From Notospermus geniculatus (lineage: Eukaryota > Nemertea > Pilidiophora > Heteronemertea > Lineidae), in contig NMRB01000019.1 of assembly GCA_002633025.1 (NCBI GenBank), positions 333,612 to 397,611 on the forward strand: a stretch of DNA of 64,000 nucleotides, read 5' to 3'. Both the position numbers and the translations under genes were made by a program. Of this stretch, positions 10,001 to 21,340 are shown one piece after another (within the stretch, counting starts at the first letter, position 1; the number at the start of each line of letters is the position of its first letter). A model generated the notes under the pieces. The model was not told the origin of the DNA, searched no databases, and saw nothing but the letters and a program-made list of their open reading frames with translations.

Positions 10001-12033
10001 TGGTCATTTCTACCTCCATCCGTGGAGGAATTTTCCTGGTGCCCCCCTAGGCAAAATCTTGAGCTTGGTGCTTGGTAATATAATAGTAATAATAATGCGG
10101 AGTCAGATGAGGGTTCGAGCTGTCGTCGTGTGTGTGATGCATTTGTAAATAGCCTTATCTCACCCAAAAGGAGACCTTGTTGCTGCAAACCAACTAAAGA
10201 TGGTTTTATAAATGTGGCTTTGTTTTCCTGTAGTGTGCTGCCTGAGTGCCACCATTGCTCCTGCTTTGGGTCGTTTCTGGCACTTCCTGTATTTCAAAGG
10301 TTTTCTGGCTGCCTTTAGTAAACATGGTGTAGGGGTCTCCACTGTTTTCTCAACCAATTGCATTCTGTGATGAATCATGATCTCCTAGGCTTGCAAATGG
10401 GGGCTGCACACACAGCAGAACGTTCCCGTTCAGACATATTATGCTATTCAATTCATCTCGCCTGGAGTGAGGAGCTTCCTGGCTCTTGAGTTCAAGTTGG
10501 TATTTGGAAATGTTTCCCTTGTCATGAACTGTTTCGTCTTTGTCTCTTTATCAGGTCAAGGTCATGCACAGACAACTTGTTTTGTTCCAAAAATCGATGG
10601 CTGCGTATTTTTCGGGAAATGAGCAAGAATTAAATGATACACTAGCGAAACTGCAGCTTCCCAACTCCAACTGAGTTTGTCTGCTTTATGATGATCAAAG
10701 AGGTTAGATATTTCTCAATTGCTAGTATGCTCCTTGCTGATTTAGTGGCGCCATCACTGAAGATTTGGTAAATTACTGTTCTGCTGGTTTTACTTCGTTG
10801 CTTTTCTGTTTCGTCCATCGTAACCAAATGTTATTTAGTTTAATTCTCAAATTGTTGTTTACCTTGTGAAGTTAGTTCATGTACGTACAATGTATGTACC
10901 TTAACATCCCTGTGTGCTGGTACCAAGTCTGTCAGTTTCCGATCCCTTTTCATTCATGTGATGGCGCTCTGGCAAACAGAATTAATGTAAATGTCATGTC
11001 ATTTTGGATTTTTTGCTTTTTGCCTGTGGTGCTTTGTAGTAATAGGGACCATGTATCATACTCCTGTTGCATGTACTCATTTCCCATACATGGGTTTGGT
11101 TCTTGGGTTCTGTGCAAAATATCTGTTCTCTCTGTTTGATATGTGGTGATTGGAAACAAGTGTGTTGTCTGCATGCAGGATTCATGTTGAATCTTTAATT
11201 TTTTATTGGTCTTGGGGTTCGTTCCCAGCAATAAGCAACCACTTGATGAGCTGCCTCAGACTGTACAAATTTTGCTTTGGTTCATTCAAAGATTACTTCA
11301 GGTTTACGTATTGGCTGTCTAATTTCTGTATTGTGACAGTGTTTGTTTGGTTCAGGGTACCGTATATACAGTTGATATTTGGGCAGCATTGACCATCAAC
11401 AGTACCGGTACATGTATTTCTGAAGATTCTTGAACTCCGAATTCCTAGCACCTTGACGGCAGATGTTTGAGAATACATGTATTTCATGATGTTTGCAGGA
11501 GCGTCGTGCTACATGCAACAGTGATATTCTACTTTCTAATTTAGTCCTGACGTATTTAACTAGTCAAGTTCGTGTAATGTAACATGGCTAAATTGTACAT
11601 CTTGGCGAGCAAGGAACTACCGGTAGTCAGTTTGTTATGCAAAGTACCACAAAAATTGTTTCACTCATGTCTTGCAGAAACCCTAAGTTGGATTGAACTT
11701 GATAGACAACCAGACATAATTACATGGCTCCCATGACCAAGCAACATACATCTTAAATCCTGACCTAGCATTTTGTGGACAGCATCGTCACAAGATTTCA
11801 GCTGCAACTTCAACTTTCAGCCTCAGCTTATCAAACTGATAACATCATGATCGTTTATTTTTATTTTTCAGGTGAAGGTGATGCACAAACAGCTGCTGCT
11901 GTTTCACAATGCGATAGCTGCTTACTTCTCGGGCAATGAGGCAGAGCTTGATGCAGTCATGAAACGCTTCAGTATCAAACTGAATCCCCCAAACTCCACC
12001 ACGCCTTCTTGGTTGGAACAACAACATGAATAA
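7019..12033 (+). CDS. ARFIP: Arfaptin (ARF/ARL1-binding AH/BAR protein), canonical isoform
   Basis: Arfaptins are peripheral trans-Golgi proteins whose arfaptin-homology/BAR domain dimerises, senses curvature and binds GTP-loaded Arl1, Arf and Rac1. Exons: 7019-7235, 8327-8743, 8902-8995, 9479-9653, 11872-12033 (stop 12031-12033), all with GT-AG borders. Sum 1065 bases, 354 residues (human ARFIP2 341). The N-terminal 90 or so residues are acidic and low complexity ([16 protein letters not shown]). The AH domain runs from about residue 95 to the end: [124 protein letters not shown] and the terminal PSWLEQQ. The start ATG has a CACC upstream context. An alternative last exon exists at 10555. 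ARFIP1 and ARFIP2 are vertebrate duplicates, so this is a pre-duplication ortholog. Confidence 0.95.
7530..7559 (+). other. Possible 30-nt cassette exon of ARFIP
   Basis: Between ARFIP exons 1 and 2 lies a 30-base segment bounded by an acceptor (ATCACAG) and a weak donor (GTTATT). It is open and keeps frame if included (10 codons, [10 protein letters not shown]). Alternative exons in the N-terminal region are known for vertebrate arfaptin-1, but the donor here is poor, so this is only a candidate. Confidence 0.2.
8132..8301. repeat. MITE-like repeat in ARFIP intron
   Basis: Imperfect inverted ends: left CAGGCACGACAGATCCAAGG and, right, the reverse complement of ATTCTGGATCTGCCGTTG. The interior has C-runs and a small inverted repeat around GGAAAACCTTTAAAAT. 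The ends resemble those of the 37733-38000 element (GGCACG.ATCCAG), so they may be one superfamily. Target duplication not clear (TAAC at most). Confidence 0.4.
10555..10674 (+). CDS. ARFIP: Alternative last exon of ARFIP
   Basis: A second exon that can follow exon 4 (9479-9653): acceptor CTTTATCAG ends at 10554 and the frame is open for 39 codons to TGA (10672-10674). It encodes [20 protein letters not shown], then [19 protein letters not shown]. This is clearly homologous to the canonical last exon at 11872 ([30 protein letters not shown]...), with about two thirds identity over the first 30 residues. It lacks the conserved PSWLEQQ tail. Using it gives a 340-residue isoform. No obvious AATAAA follows before the next exon, so its 3' end processing is unclear; a decaying duplicate is the alternative, though the intact frame and acceptor argue for use. 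Confidence 0.75.
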   Translation, partial: VKVMHRQLVLFQKSMAAYFSGNEQELNDTLAKLQLPNSN

Positions 12034-12400
12034 CTTGCCTGCTGCTGCTGTGTATTTGGCTTTTGATGTATATATCAAAAACAGATGTAAAATTCATTTG
12101 CCCCAGGTTGCCTCTATGTATGGTTTTTCAATCTAAATGCCAAGTTTATGTTGGCAAATTTGAACATATTTACACATTTCTGTTTCCTGTATCATGCTTG
12201 TGTCTGTACAGGGTGTAGGATATTCTTCCTCGGATGTTCAGGACTTAACAAAATCGTTGTTGCAGTAATGTTTGAAAATTAGCCTTTCTGAAAGGCTGGC
12301 CATGTCTAATAAAGTGGGTCGATCAATTGAAGAAAGTATAAAATAAAGAATACATTTGTATAGCATAAAGAAGAAAGTTGTAAATATCCTGTCCACGTTT
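12034..12400 (+). other. ARFIP 3' untranslated region
   Basis: AT-rich sequence after the canonical stop, with two AATAAA hexamers at 12308-12313 and 12342-12347, about 280-310 bases after the stop. These are the likely polyadenylation signals. Confidence 0.5.
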
Positions 12401-12766
12401 CGTGAAGAAGAAAATATTGTCAAAAATGTTTATTTTTGCCATCTGTAAAATAATCAACTTGATTATAGCAAATTTTGAATATTTCTTTAATTATTGTTTT
12501 CATATTAAGAAGATATTAAGATTTTACCAACATTACTCCCTCTTGTCTTCTTGGAGGGTTTGGCTATTCGTAAACAGAGAATTAATTGGCTATTAATTAT
12601 AAATTTGTGTTTATTTATTCATCATGAGATTTTAGCTCTTCATCCTATCATTAGTATTGGTCGAGTGTGTTGTTTCCTCTCTGAACATTCTCTCCTAAAA
12701 AAAAATTGGTCATTGAGTGTACTTTGAGAGAGAGAGCAAAACATCTCTAATGCTTTTTTGTGTTAG

Positions 12767-12796
12767 CAGAAATAAATAACTCGTTATTTATTTCTG
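12767..12796. repeat. 30-bp hairpin flanked by 7-bp direct repeat
   Basis: Perfect 14-bp arms, CAGAAATAAATAAC and GTTATTTATTTCTG, are separated by two bases. The unit is bracketed exactly by GTGTTAG at 12760-12766 and 12797-12803, the layout of an insertion with a target duplication. Alternatively it is a chance AT-rich hairpin. Confidence 0.6.
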
Positions 12797-15700
12797 GTGT
12801 TAGTCATATAATATATTCAGGCTGTTACGTCACTGTTTTTTTGCACATAGAAACAAGGGCTACTTCAGTCTTTACACCAGAAATCTTCATTCTTATATTT
12901 TGTTGGGCAGATTTGTAAATTGTGTAAATTGATAATCATGGTTGTGTGTTATCTTCGAACCCAGTTCTCAGTTATTGACAGTTAATGCATTTTTTCTGAT
13001 GAAGGCCAAAGGGACATTAAGTTCTCCTGGTTTTTGTGATCAATGACTTTCTCTGTACACTAGACAGGGAAGGCTTCATAGCCAAAGTTCATTTGGTGAT
13101 GTACCTGATTTACCTGACCTTTAGGGTTATTTAGGAAGCCCACTAGCTGGATCTAAAAATCTTCTGGGATAGTGCGTCAGACACAAGTCTTACCATGTTG
13201 CAGTCGGACCCTAGTGTAGATGGCAGCACCCATGTTCAAGGAAAAATATCTGAAAAGGGGTTCTTTATTGTAGGTACTTAACAAACATTCATTCGAGTGT
13301 ACTTGGCATTGGCTTCGGGCAATAACTACACAGCTACATGTATAGACAAATGAGTTTGGTGTGATGATTTCTTGTTCACATTTCACCAAGAACAGAAATG
13401 GTCATCATTGATACTGGTACTTAAGGAAGATCTGGAGTTTGGGTACGAGTAAGTCATCATCGCAAATAACCAGCCTTCCTGTATTGATGATCAATTTAAC
13501 TTGAGTTACATTATTGTGCCATCTGCACCTGTGTTTATTCAACATGTAGAATTTTATCTGTATATTGTGTATTGAATAGTTCATCTGTCTTCATATCATC
13601 TTCATCCTTACTTGGGCTGGATTCTAACTAAGTTATGTTTCTGAACCACAAACAATCTGCATCAGGCTATGCGGGTCCACACATTCAGGACATATTACCG
13701 GTACTTCATTCTTGTTTAAGTACTGTGTCCTTGTGTCTTGCCTACTTTTTAAAAGTAACTTCACTTGCTGTTGTCTTTCTCATCATATTGCCATATTAGT
13801 CATTTCATTTATAAGTAGGTTTTATTATTGTGCTGTATTGCATGCAATATAAGAGGTGTTGGGATAAGCCTACGTGCATGTAACTGACGGGATAATTCAG
13901 AAGCTAGCACTTCAGTTGAGCAAGAGATACTGCAGAATGGGTTTGTTACTGTTTATGGCAGGCACCATGGCAATGTGTGAGAGGACAACTCGTGTATATT
14001 ATTTGTCTTATATCAGGCTGTGGAAATGACCAGATATTTTTTGTGGAGCTTTTCCGCTTCTCATTGTCACAGACACTTCAGGCTCTCAGTTTCCCAATCA
14101 AATCATCCCTGTTAAGCAATATCAGTTGTTTCCACTGAATGCTAGTTCTGATTAAGTCCATGCTGAGGAGGGTTTGTGTTGCTGCAGCACACGGACAACA
14201 GCAGATAACTGGTTTATGACACTAAATCAACAGTAGGTGGTTTTGGGAACAGCATAATTGATATGAATGAGAAGCACAGGAAAGATTGCTGATGCTCTCC
14301 AAAGTGAAATTAACTGACAAGAACCTTGGTATAGGAGAGAGTGTAGCTGAAACTTGTGGCCGGCTGTCAGTCCGAAGGAAATTTGTGCCAGTTTCAGCAA
14401 TCAAAATGGACCTTTTGTTCAGTTGTGATCTCGGATTGAATAGAACAGAGAGAATGGGTAGTTACGTGGATAAGTGTGTTGTCACACTTATTATCACGGC
14501 AGTGTATTCTTAGAACATTCCATTTCATTCATCCATAAGCAGATATTGTAGTCTCACTTGCCATTTCTCTAGACTCTTGTCTATTTGGTGTATATTTCAT
14601 TTCAGAGTTAAGAATTTTCTTTGCATAAATTCACTGGTTTGTGGGCTTTGGTAGCAGTATTTGCACAGGGAGGACTTAAGTTATCATAGCCATTGTCTGC
14701 TGTTTAAAGTGTGTTGTTGATGTCCTGTCTATTTATTATATTTATCATAAAGATCGTAGTTACTGGTTTGCATTATATACGATATATCAGCTGAGTTTAT
14801 GAAGGGTAGTCATGGAGTGGTTAATAGCTTGACATGTGAAGTTGTTCACTACCCCTAAGAAATGACAGGCCATTTTATGGGGCTTTAAACTACCGGTACC
14901 CCATAGTAGAATGTGAAACACTTTCTGATTGGTCAAACTGGATATGTGCATCTCCTGAATAAGGACGTCAGATGCACCTTAGGAAAATCTTCACAAATTC
15001 AGCATTTTGTTTGATGATCGCCAAACAGGCAATTATTACCAAGAAGGGGAGGGTCTGGACCCCTGTTGTCGGCAGCCAATTATTTTTCATGAGGATTGGC
15101 CAGAAATCGGTCCGTTGGATTTACCAAGGCATAACTGCCGCCGTAGACCTTCCCTGCAAAAAACCATCGATCCCCCTGGATACATGTATAAAAGTTGACA
15201 CAAAAACAGATTGAACATGGGTATGATTTGACAGAATTCGAGAAAGTTGATGTCAATTACAGTGTACTAATGAAAATTTGCAGCTCGGGAGTCCCTTTTA
15301 AAGACTTCCCCTGACCCAGTTCGTATGTTCATGATGACTCACTCAGGGTGTCTTCCAAATCGAAGCTTAGAAATCTCAGTGGTTGTTTCATGTCGATATA
15401 CAGCATGCCAATTCAGCCAACAACGGATGAGACACTTTATTCATGGTATTATGTGACATCGCTGTGTAATCCTACCCGATACACCTACCTGTTGTGATTT
15501 CCTTTGTTTGATTTGGTTCTCAATCCTGTCCGAAATGTCGGTGTTGCAAAAAAACTGCTGAGCTTTAAACATATTTCAATTTTAAGCACGTACATGTGCG
15601 AGTTTGTCTATGTGGAACCCGATGCCTTGTTATTCCTTGGAAAAGCAGTCAGTTTTAGGAGAAAACCTATCAAATTGTGTAAAATCATTTGGTGGTCATC

Positions 15701-16026
15701 AAATTTACTTATGTTACTGTCTTTAACTCTCCTTATCTCTGGAGGGGTACATGGGTTATTGGGTCATGAAACCTTTGATTGGGAAAAAAACTGTGGAGAT
15801 CAAGCACTGTAATTTATGAAGTGTTCAAAAATGATACACATGGATTTGAGGACACCAAGTTTTCATTACTGAGTAACCTGTTGTACCTTGGATAGAGATG
15901 TGGGCGGCATGCAACAATCATAATAAATGGATTCATTTGAATGTAGTATAATCAGTTTCAAGTGTTTTATTCATTTCATATACTGGATAACACTGCGTCA
16001 TCTACCATTGTTGATTCACCTTCGCT

Positions 16027-16130
16027 GGAGGCCTGGGGGCATATTCATAAAACTACTTAAGTCTAAGTGTGACACTTATCCTTTGTTCAACACAAAAGAT
16101 AAGTATCACACTTTGACTTATGGACCCTGA
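16027..16130. mobile_element. Foldback MITE with TATTCATAAA end
   Basis: The left side reads GGGCATATTCATAAAACTAC. The inner arms AGTCTAAGTGTGACACTTATC and GATAAGTATCACACTTTGACT are imperfect reverse complements around a short loop. It resembles the element at 1068-1187 in its ATTCATAAA block. Boundaries are approximate. Confidence 0.45.
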
Positions 16131-16935
16131 GCTCAGGCGTATTCCTCAGGTATGTGGCTTTTCTGATAAGGAATGATTTGGTCCAATTGTCCAAGTCCCA
16201 CTGCAGTTCACAGCAGCAGCTCAGTCAGGTAATCAAATGATGAAACTACAATCTCCAGCAAGTCGCACAAAAACTACGCAACAGAAAACAACCCTGGCCT
16301 GTCACATAGATGCTCAACTTTGGCTCAGAAGCTGCCTCTACTAATGTTGTATCATGAATTGATGCTGTCTTGCGCAGAATACAACATGAGAGGGGGATGC
16401 TAGATGGGTGCTTCATTCCAACCCTCGAGTGGTCTGGATTACAATAGTCAGTAAGGTTTTATCCAACGGTCATGGTTACTATTGCCTTTTATTGTACCGG
16501 TAATTCAATAGTCAAGCAAACAATATAACCGGACTTCGATTCCAGGGGACTCAAATTCCTTTTACACCAGTGAAGAATAATAAACACTGATCCTACATCC
16601 TCGTTGTGCTCCGTTGTACTGTATGCCGGAGCATTACGAGAGCAGGGGACCAGTCTACGTCTGCTTGCCTGGCGTGGGCTCCATTCAATCATTAGGTCAG
16701 TTTTTTCGATCAATTGCTTTAGTACTGAACTTGCATCGAATGGACCATGGTGAACTTATTTAAAAGCCGCACTTAGGGCTTATAATCCACATTTTATGTG
16801 CATGAAATACCTGAAATACAGTGAATTCGGCGACTCCTCATCATTTGGCCGGCGGCCATAACCTGATAACCAACGTGCAGTGACAGTGTAGGCCTAGCCT
16901 ACACAGTGATAGCAGTATACAATGTATTAGGTTGG

Positions 16936-16975
16936 CTTGGAGGAATTATACTGACGTCAGTATAATTCCTCCAAG
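16936..16975. repeat. Perfect 40-bp palindrome flanked by 6-bp direct repeat
   Basis: Twenty bases, CTTGGAGGAATTATACTGAC, are followed directly by their exact reverse complement. The centre is TGACGTCA (16952-16959), a CRE-type site. GGTTGG flanks it on both sides (16930-16935 and 16976-16981). A degenerate relative with the same GGAATTATACT arm lies at 30208-30242. Confidence 0.85.
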
Positions 16976-16981
16976 GGTTGG

Positions 16982-19900
16982 GTTATGGTTTGGTAAACGC
17001 ATAGGCCCCAAGCATAGAATCTGAGAAAAGGCTGGATGTTTTCTGAGTGGGCAGAGACATGCGTATTTGTTCACTCGTTCATCTATCTCTTCATCCTCCA
17101 AATCTGTTTTAGGGCTGAACGAGTTTAGAATCTGCGATCAGTGCCCAAAAAAAAGGTCGTTGATTGACGGAATAAGTCACATTACAATAGGATTTCTATC
17201 GTGTGCCATGGAGTAACGTCATTTCCAATCGGGGATTCTAAACTTTAGCCTCGGGCTACCATGAATGTTATCTTTTATCGGAGTTCTTACTTATGTCACG
17301 TCATTTACCAACAGTGTGAATTTATTTTTTATAGGTCTCTCTCAAAAAAACGGAAGAAGAGCTGCAGTAGTCTCATTCTTATTTTAGCCCCTCCGTTTCT
17401 TTGTTCCAGGTCCTGGTACCAACACTAGACATTGACCGAGGGCTACCATTTCAAGAAATCATGTGAAATGGAAAAGGGATATGATGGGTTATACATGTCA
17501 TAAGCAAGCCAACTTGTAAGTGAATTAGGCCATTTCAGGCGTACTATGAATTGCAGGCTGGCCTAGGGCCTACTGGTGAATAAGTAGCCACAAGGCCAAA
17601 TATCAGTGTTTGATCCTTGTCTTGAAAAGTTGAATGCACTCTACTGAATAAATAGCTTGTCAAAGCCCACACATAAACATTTCACTTTTTCAGGCAGCTA
17701 AGCTACTTAAAATGTCCAGCTATCTGCTCTCACCTCCTGTGTACTAAAGCTTAATCTAGCTCACTTGTATACCATCCTCTGGCCTGATGTATCTGCTGTT
17801 GAGAACTGGCTGAGTCCAATAGATGAGTAGTACAGTCTGACAGTCGTCAGAACATCAATTCCTGTTTTTACCACACTTGGAATCTTTCTAACCTGAAGGT
17901 GCCCGAGTATACCGGTAATAGACATTATCATATTGCTGCTTCATTTCCCACCTGAATCTTCTTCTTCCTCCACATGTTTACTTCTTCATTCCAAAGGTCA
18001 TGTTGTCAGATTTCATTCATTCGCTACATAGGAAAAGTCCACTGACTTTTAAAATATGGAAGTCATATTTTCTTTCATATATACAAATTGTTGGATTACA
18101 CCACTTTGTTATGTTACATGATCTCCTTACTGCTACTTTTCATTGCTATCGGCAATCAGCAAATGGTTATGACATTTACCGATGAGAATTTAAAAAAGCA
18201 ATAAAAGTTGAATACCGGTATATCTGATGTTAGATGATGTGTTACTTACAATCGGAACTTTTAATTTGATTGAAATACACTTTCAAAGGTTTTTAAAGTA
18301 TTTAATACAGCGTCAGACCGGAAACACGTCTCATTGAGCGCTCACTTTATCCTTTCAGACCACAATCATGCCTGTTGTAGTTGAGAATAGTCACCCACCC
18401 TGCTGAGAAATGGACCTGGGACCTGTTGGACGTGTCTGATGCTAGAGTATTGTGCTAGCTGTGACTGAAATTCAATTTAAGATGTGAGTGTAGTATTTTC
18501 ATATTATCTGTACCATCATGACCATGGTTGATGTCAGAGTGAATTGGTTGTCGTTTGATATTTTGAGAGTTATTACAATGAGCAAATCAATATATGATAA
18601 AGCTCTGATACAACCCTAATGGAATAGCCAATCTATTAAGAAAGCTATTCAAAGAACTGGCTCTCTTTATATTTGATGTCTTTATGTCGAGAATGATGAC
18701 GTCATGAGACATACTCAAGCTGTAATCCTTGTTTGGTCTTCTGCTTTAACAGAATAAAAACATTTTGTCTTTCTGCCAAGATTCAGCAGGTGTTATAAGA
18801 AATCATGGACACAGCGTTATTTCTTCTGAGCTGGTGTTTTTTATACTTCATGGAAAATAAGGGTAGATTCCAGAGTTCATGTTGACAGTACCGGTAACTG
18901 AATCTGATGTACTCATGAAAGTATTGTAAGAGTTACATGAAGTCATCTGGTGCTTCTCCATTGAAGGGGTATAATCACAGCTCTTGCTCTGTCATGTCTG
19001 TTCATTTTTTCCTGGGCTGTTGGATGGAACACCAGCACAAGAATGAGTTGGTTCAGCACTCATGATGCTTTCAGACCATCTTAGAGTAAATATAATACCG
19101 GTATTGCAGCTTGAGCAAGTACTATTTCCTAATCATGATATCTCGCTTTGTCATGCTCACACCAATTTCTGTTCTGATTTAATGACATGTAACATGTGCA
19201 CTGGCTCTGCAATTAACACTGTCGCTATTATTGTTGGCTATTGTGCCGACCAGGGAACTGATGATTTTGCATTGATACAGATGAGCAGGACTTCATGTAG
19301 AATACTGCGTCATCTTGCCAACTGTTGTGACATGTTCATGAGGAATGCACTAGATACCCGGTAATAGACGGTATGGGGAAGATAAGTAAGGAAGTACATA
19401 TGTACTCTCGCCTGCCTGTAAGTGGTTCTCGCTCTCCAATCCTCTCCCAACCTTGAAGATTGTTTCCAAAACTTAGTACCGGTCGATTTTTCACAGGTTT
19501 ACCCGAAAAACCTCTGACAGCTCTGCTGACATGACAACTTGACTAAAGCCGAGAACCCTGCACATTGCTTTTGTCTTTCATCTCAACCTCCAATACCAGA
19601 TAATATCCTCTTCTGTCATCATAGCTTCCCATTTTCCCCAGATTTAGCACCGCTGTAGTTGGTATGATCGCATCTCACAGGTCAAATATTTCTTTGTGTT
19701 CGTCATTGATCTTGGCATTGATGGATTATCTAGGCCTCAGATTCATGTTCTTTTGTTATCATATCTGGTGGTATATCATTTACTGTGTGCATAGGAAGAA
19801 GAATGGAGTGATGTAGCTTATGTGCACTGTTGTCATAATACGAGGACAGGTTTTTCTTGGAAGAGGCAGATAACCAGTAAGATGCATTCTTGTGTCTGCC

Positions 19901-20858
19901 TGTCTGACTTCCCAGTCATGTCATTTGCATTTCCAGGTTTGTGTAATGGTACAGTTGTTCCAAATATTGAACATGTCCGGTTTGCCCTTGTCACGTTGAG
20001 TTGATTTCAGTTTTGGTTTACACATCTACAAGTAAGGTTCACACCTGTTTCAGTTGTGTTTAATTTTGGTCAACCTGGCTTGTAGTCACCCATCTCGTCT
20101 CGTTTTGTTTTGTGGGGATCTTCAGTCCGTTCCTGTTTGGGATCTTTATCTTGGTCTTTAAATCTCAAATCTTGTTTGGTTCTCCACCATCACATTCCAG
20201 CTGGCAATTTTCAGGCAACTGTGAAAAGTGTGCAGGCGTCAGTTGATTCACAAATAACATATATAAAGTGTTCATGTCATTTGTCAAGGTTTGCTCTTTA
20301 TTGTGTTGTTTGTGAACTGACAGGATTGCTAATTACTCAACTGGCTTATGATTGGCTCATGCAACTTTCTGCGTAGGATATATGTTTATGTAGTTGTCAT
20401 GACAACTGGGAATTACTCGTTGCTTGCTTTTCCCATGAGTCATTGGTCATGTTGTGTGAATGCTGTGAGGATGAGATGAACTGTCTTACTGATGAAAAAT
20501 TGAGGAAATGAGAGATTTTTGATACAGAATCATAATCAGTCTTATTGTGCTTGGACTAATACTGGTAGACAACTACACACAGTCAGAAGTCAGTGCGGAG
20601 GACAACTCACTTCAGTTAGTGTCCTTGGTGCCAGAATTGTCAATATCTGATCTGGGATAGTTTGAGGAAATGAGACAATTTGGATATTGTAAGTTTGCAT
20701 AATTTCTGATTGTCCTGTCTATATGTATGTTCCTTGTTGGTGTTTTTTACTTGAGCTGAACAACTCTTTTTTGGGGGGGAGGGGTTCATTTGAATGCCAT
20801 GCTGCTGTGGGCAGATAAGATAACAAGATGAGTCCTCCTCCAAGACTCAACCACAACC
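16982..20858. other. Intergenic DNA without recognised gene
   Basis: No exon or element boundary that I can defend. The 17000-17480 part has somewhat higher sequence complexity and could hold a distal promoter or non-coding exon, but nothing in it is diagnostic. Several TACCGGTA words occur (17911, 18213, 18890, 19096). Confidence 0.4.
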
Positions 20859-21332
20859 TAAACTCCCTACACAGTTGTGTACCGCGCCCCCTTCGGTTTA
20901 CTCGCTCCCCACAACTGCTTCACTTGGATATGTTCGCTGCGTTTGGTCAACAGATGGCACTGAAAGACTAGACCAATGAGAGTGCCAAGCAACCCATAAC
21001 CAAGCAAGACCTGAGACACTTTTTCATTTGCTGAGCAGATCATGTGATCATCTGGTAGCAAGAACAAAACAAGACAGGATGGCTGCACCATTACCGATCG
21101 AACGATAGGAGCAAAAATAAAGGATAAATTTTAAAATTGACACAAAAACAACAGAAGGAAGCGTTGAATAGTTCATAAATCCAACGGAAGGACATTTTGG
21201 TGATCATAGGCTACAAAAATCGTGCGAAACTTCAGCACCATCTGTGGACCAAACGCAGTGAACATATCCAAGTGAAACAGTTGTGGAGAGCGGGGTAAAC
21301 TGAAGGGGGTGCGGTACTGCGTAGGGAGTTTA
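20859..21332. mobile_element. Non-autonomous TIR element with 8-bp TSD
   Basis: About 100-bp terminal inverted repeats. The left starts TAAACTCCCTACACAG (20859) and continues through CACTTGGATATGTTCGCTGC; the right is its reverse complement, ending GTAGGGAGTTTA at 21332. The 8-bp repeat CCACAACC flanks it exactly (20851-20858 and 21333-21340). The 474-bp interior has no transposase frame. An 8-bp duplication suits hAT or P-type transposases; the termini do not decide between them. Confidence 0.75.
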
Positions 21333-21340
21333 CCACAACC

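Larger units (their letters stand above)
12401..16935. other. Intergenic DNA without recognised gene
   Basis: Low-complexity AT-rich DNA with scattered TACCGGTA and TACATGTA words. It holds a 30-bp hairpin (12767-12796) and a foldback MITE near 16030. The short frames at 14286, 14972 and 15504 have no splice context, family resemblance or codon signal I can defend. Confidence 0.45.
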
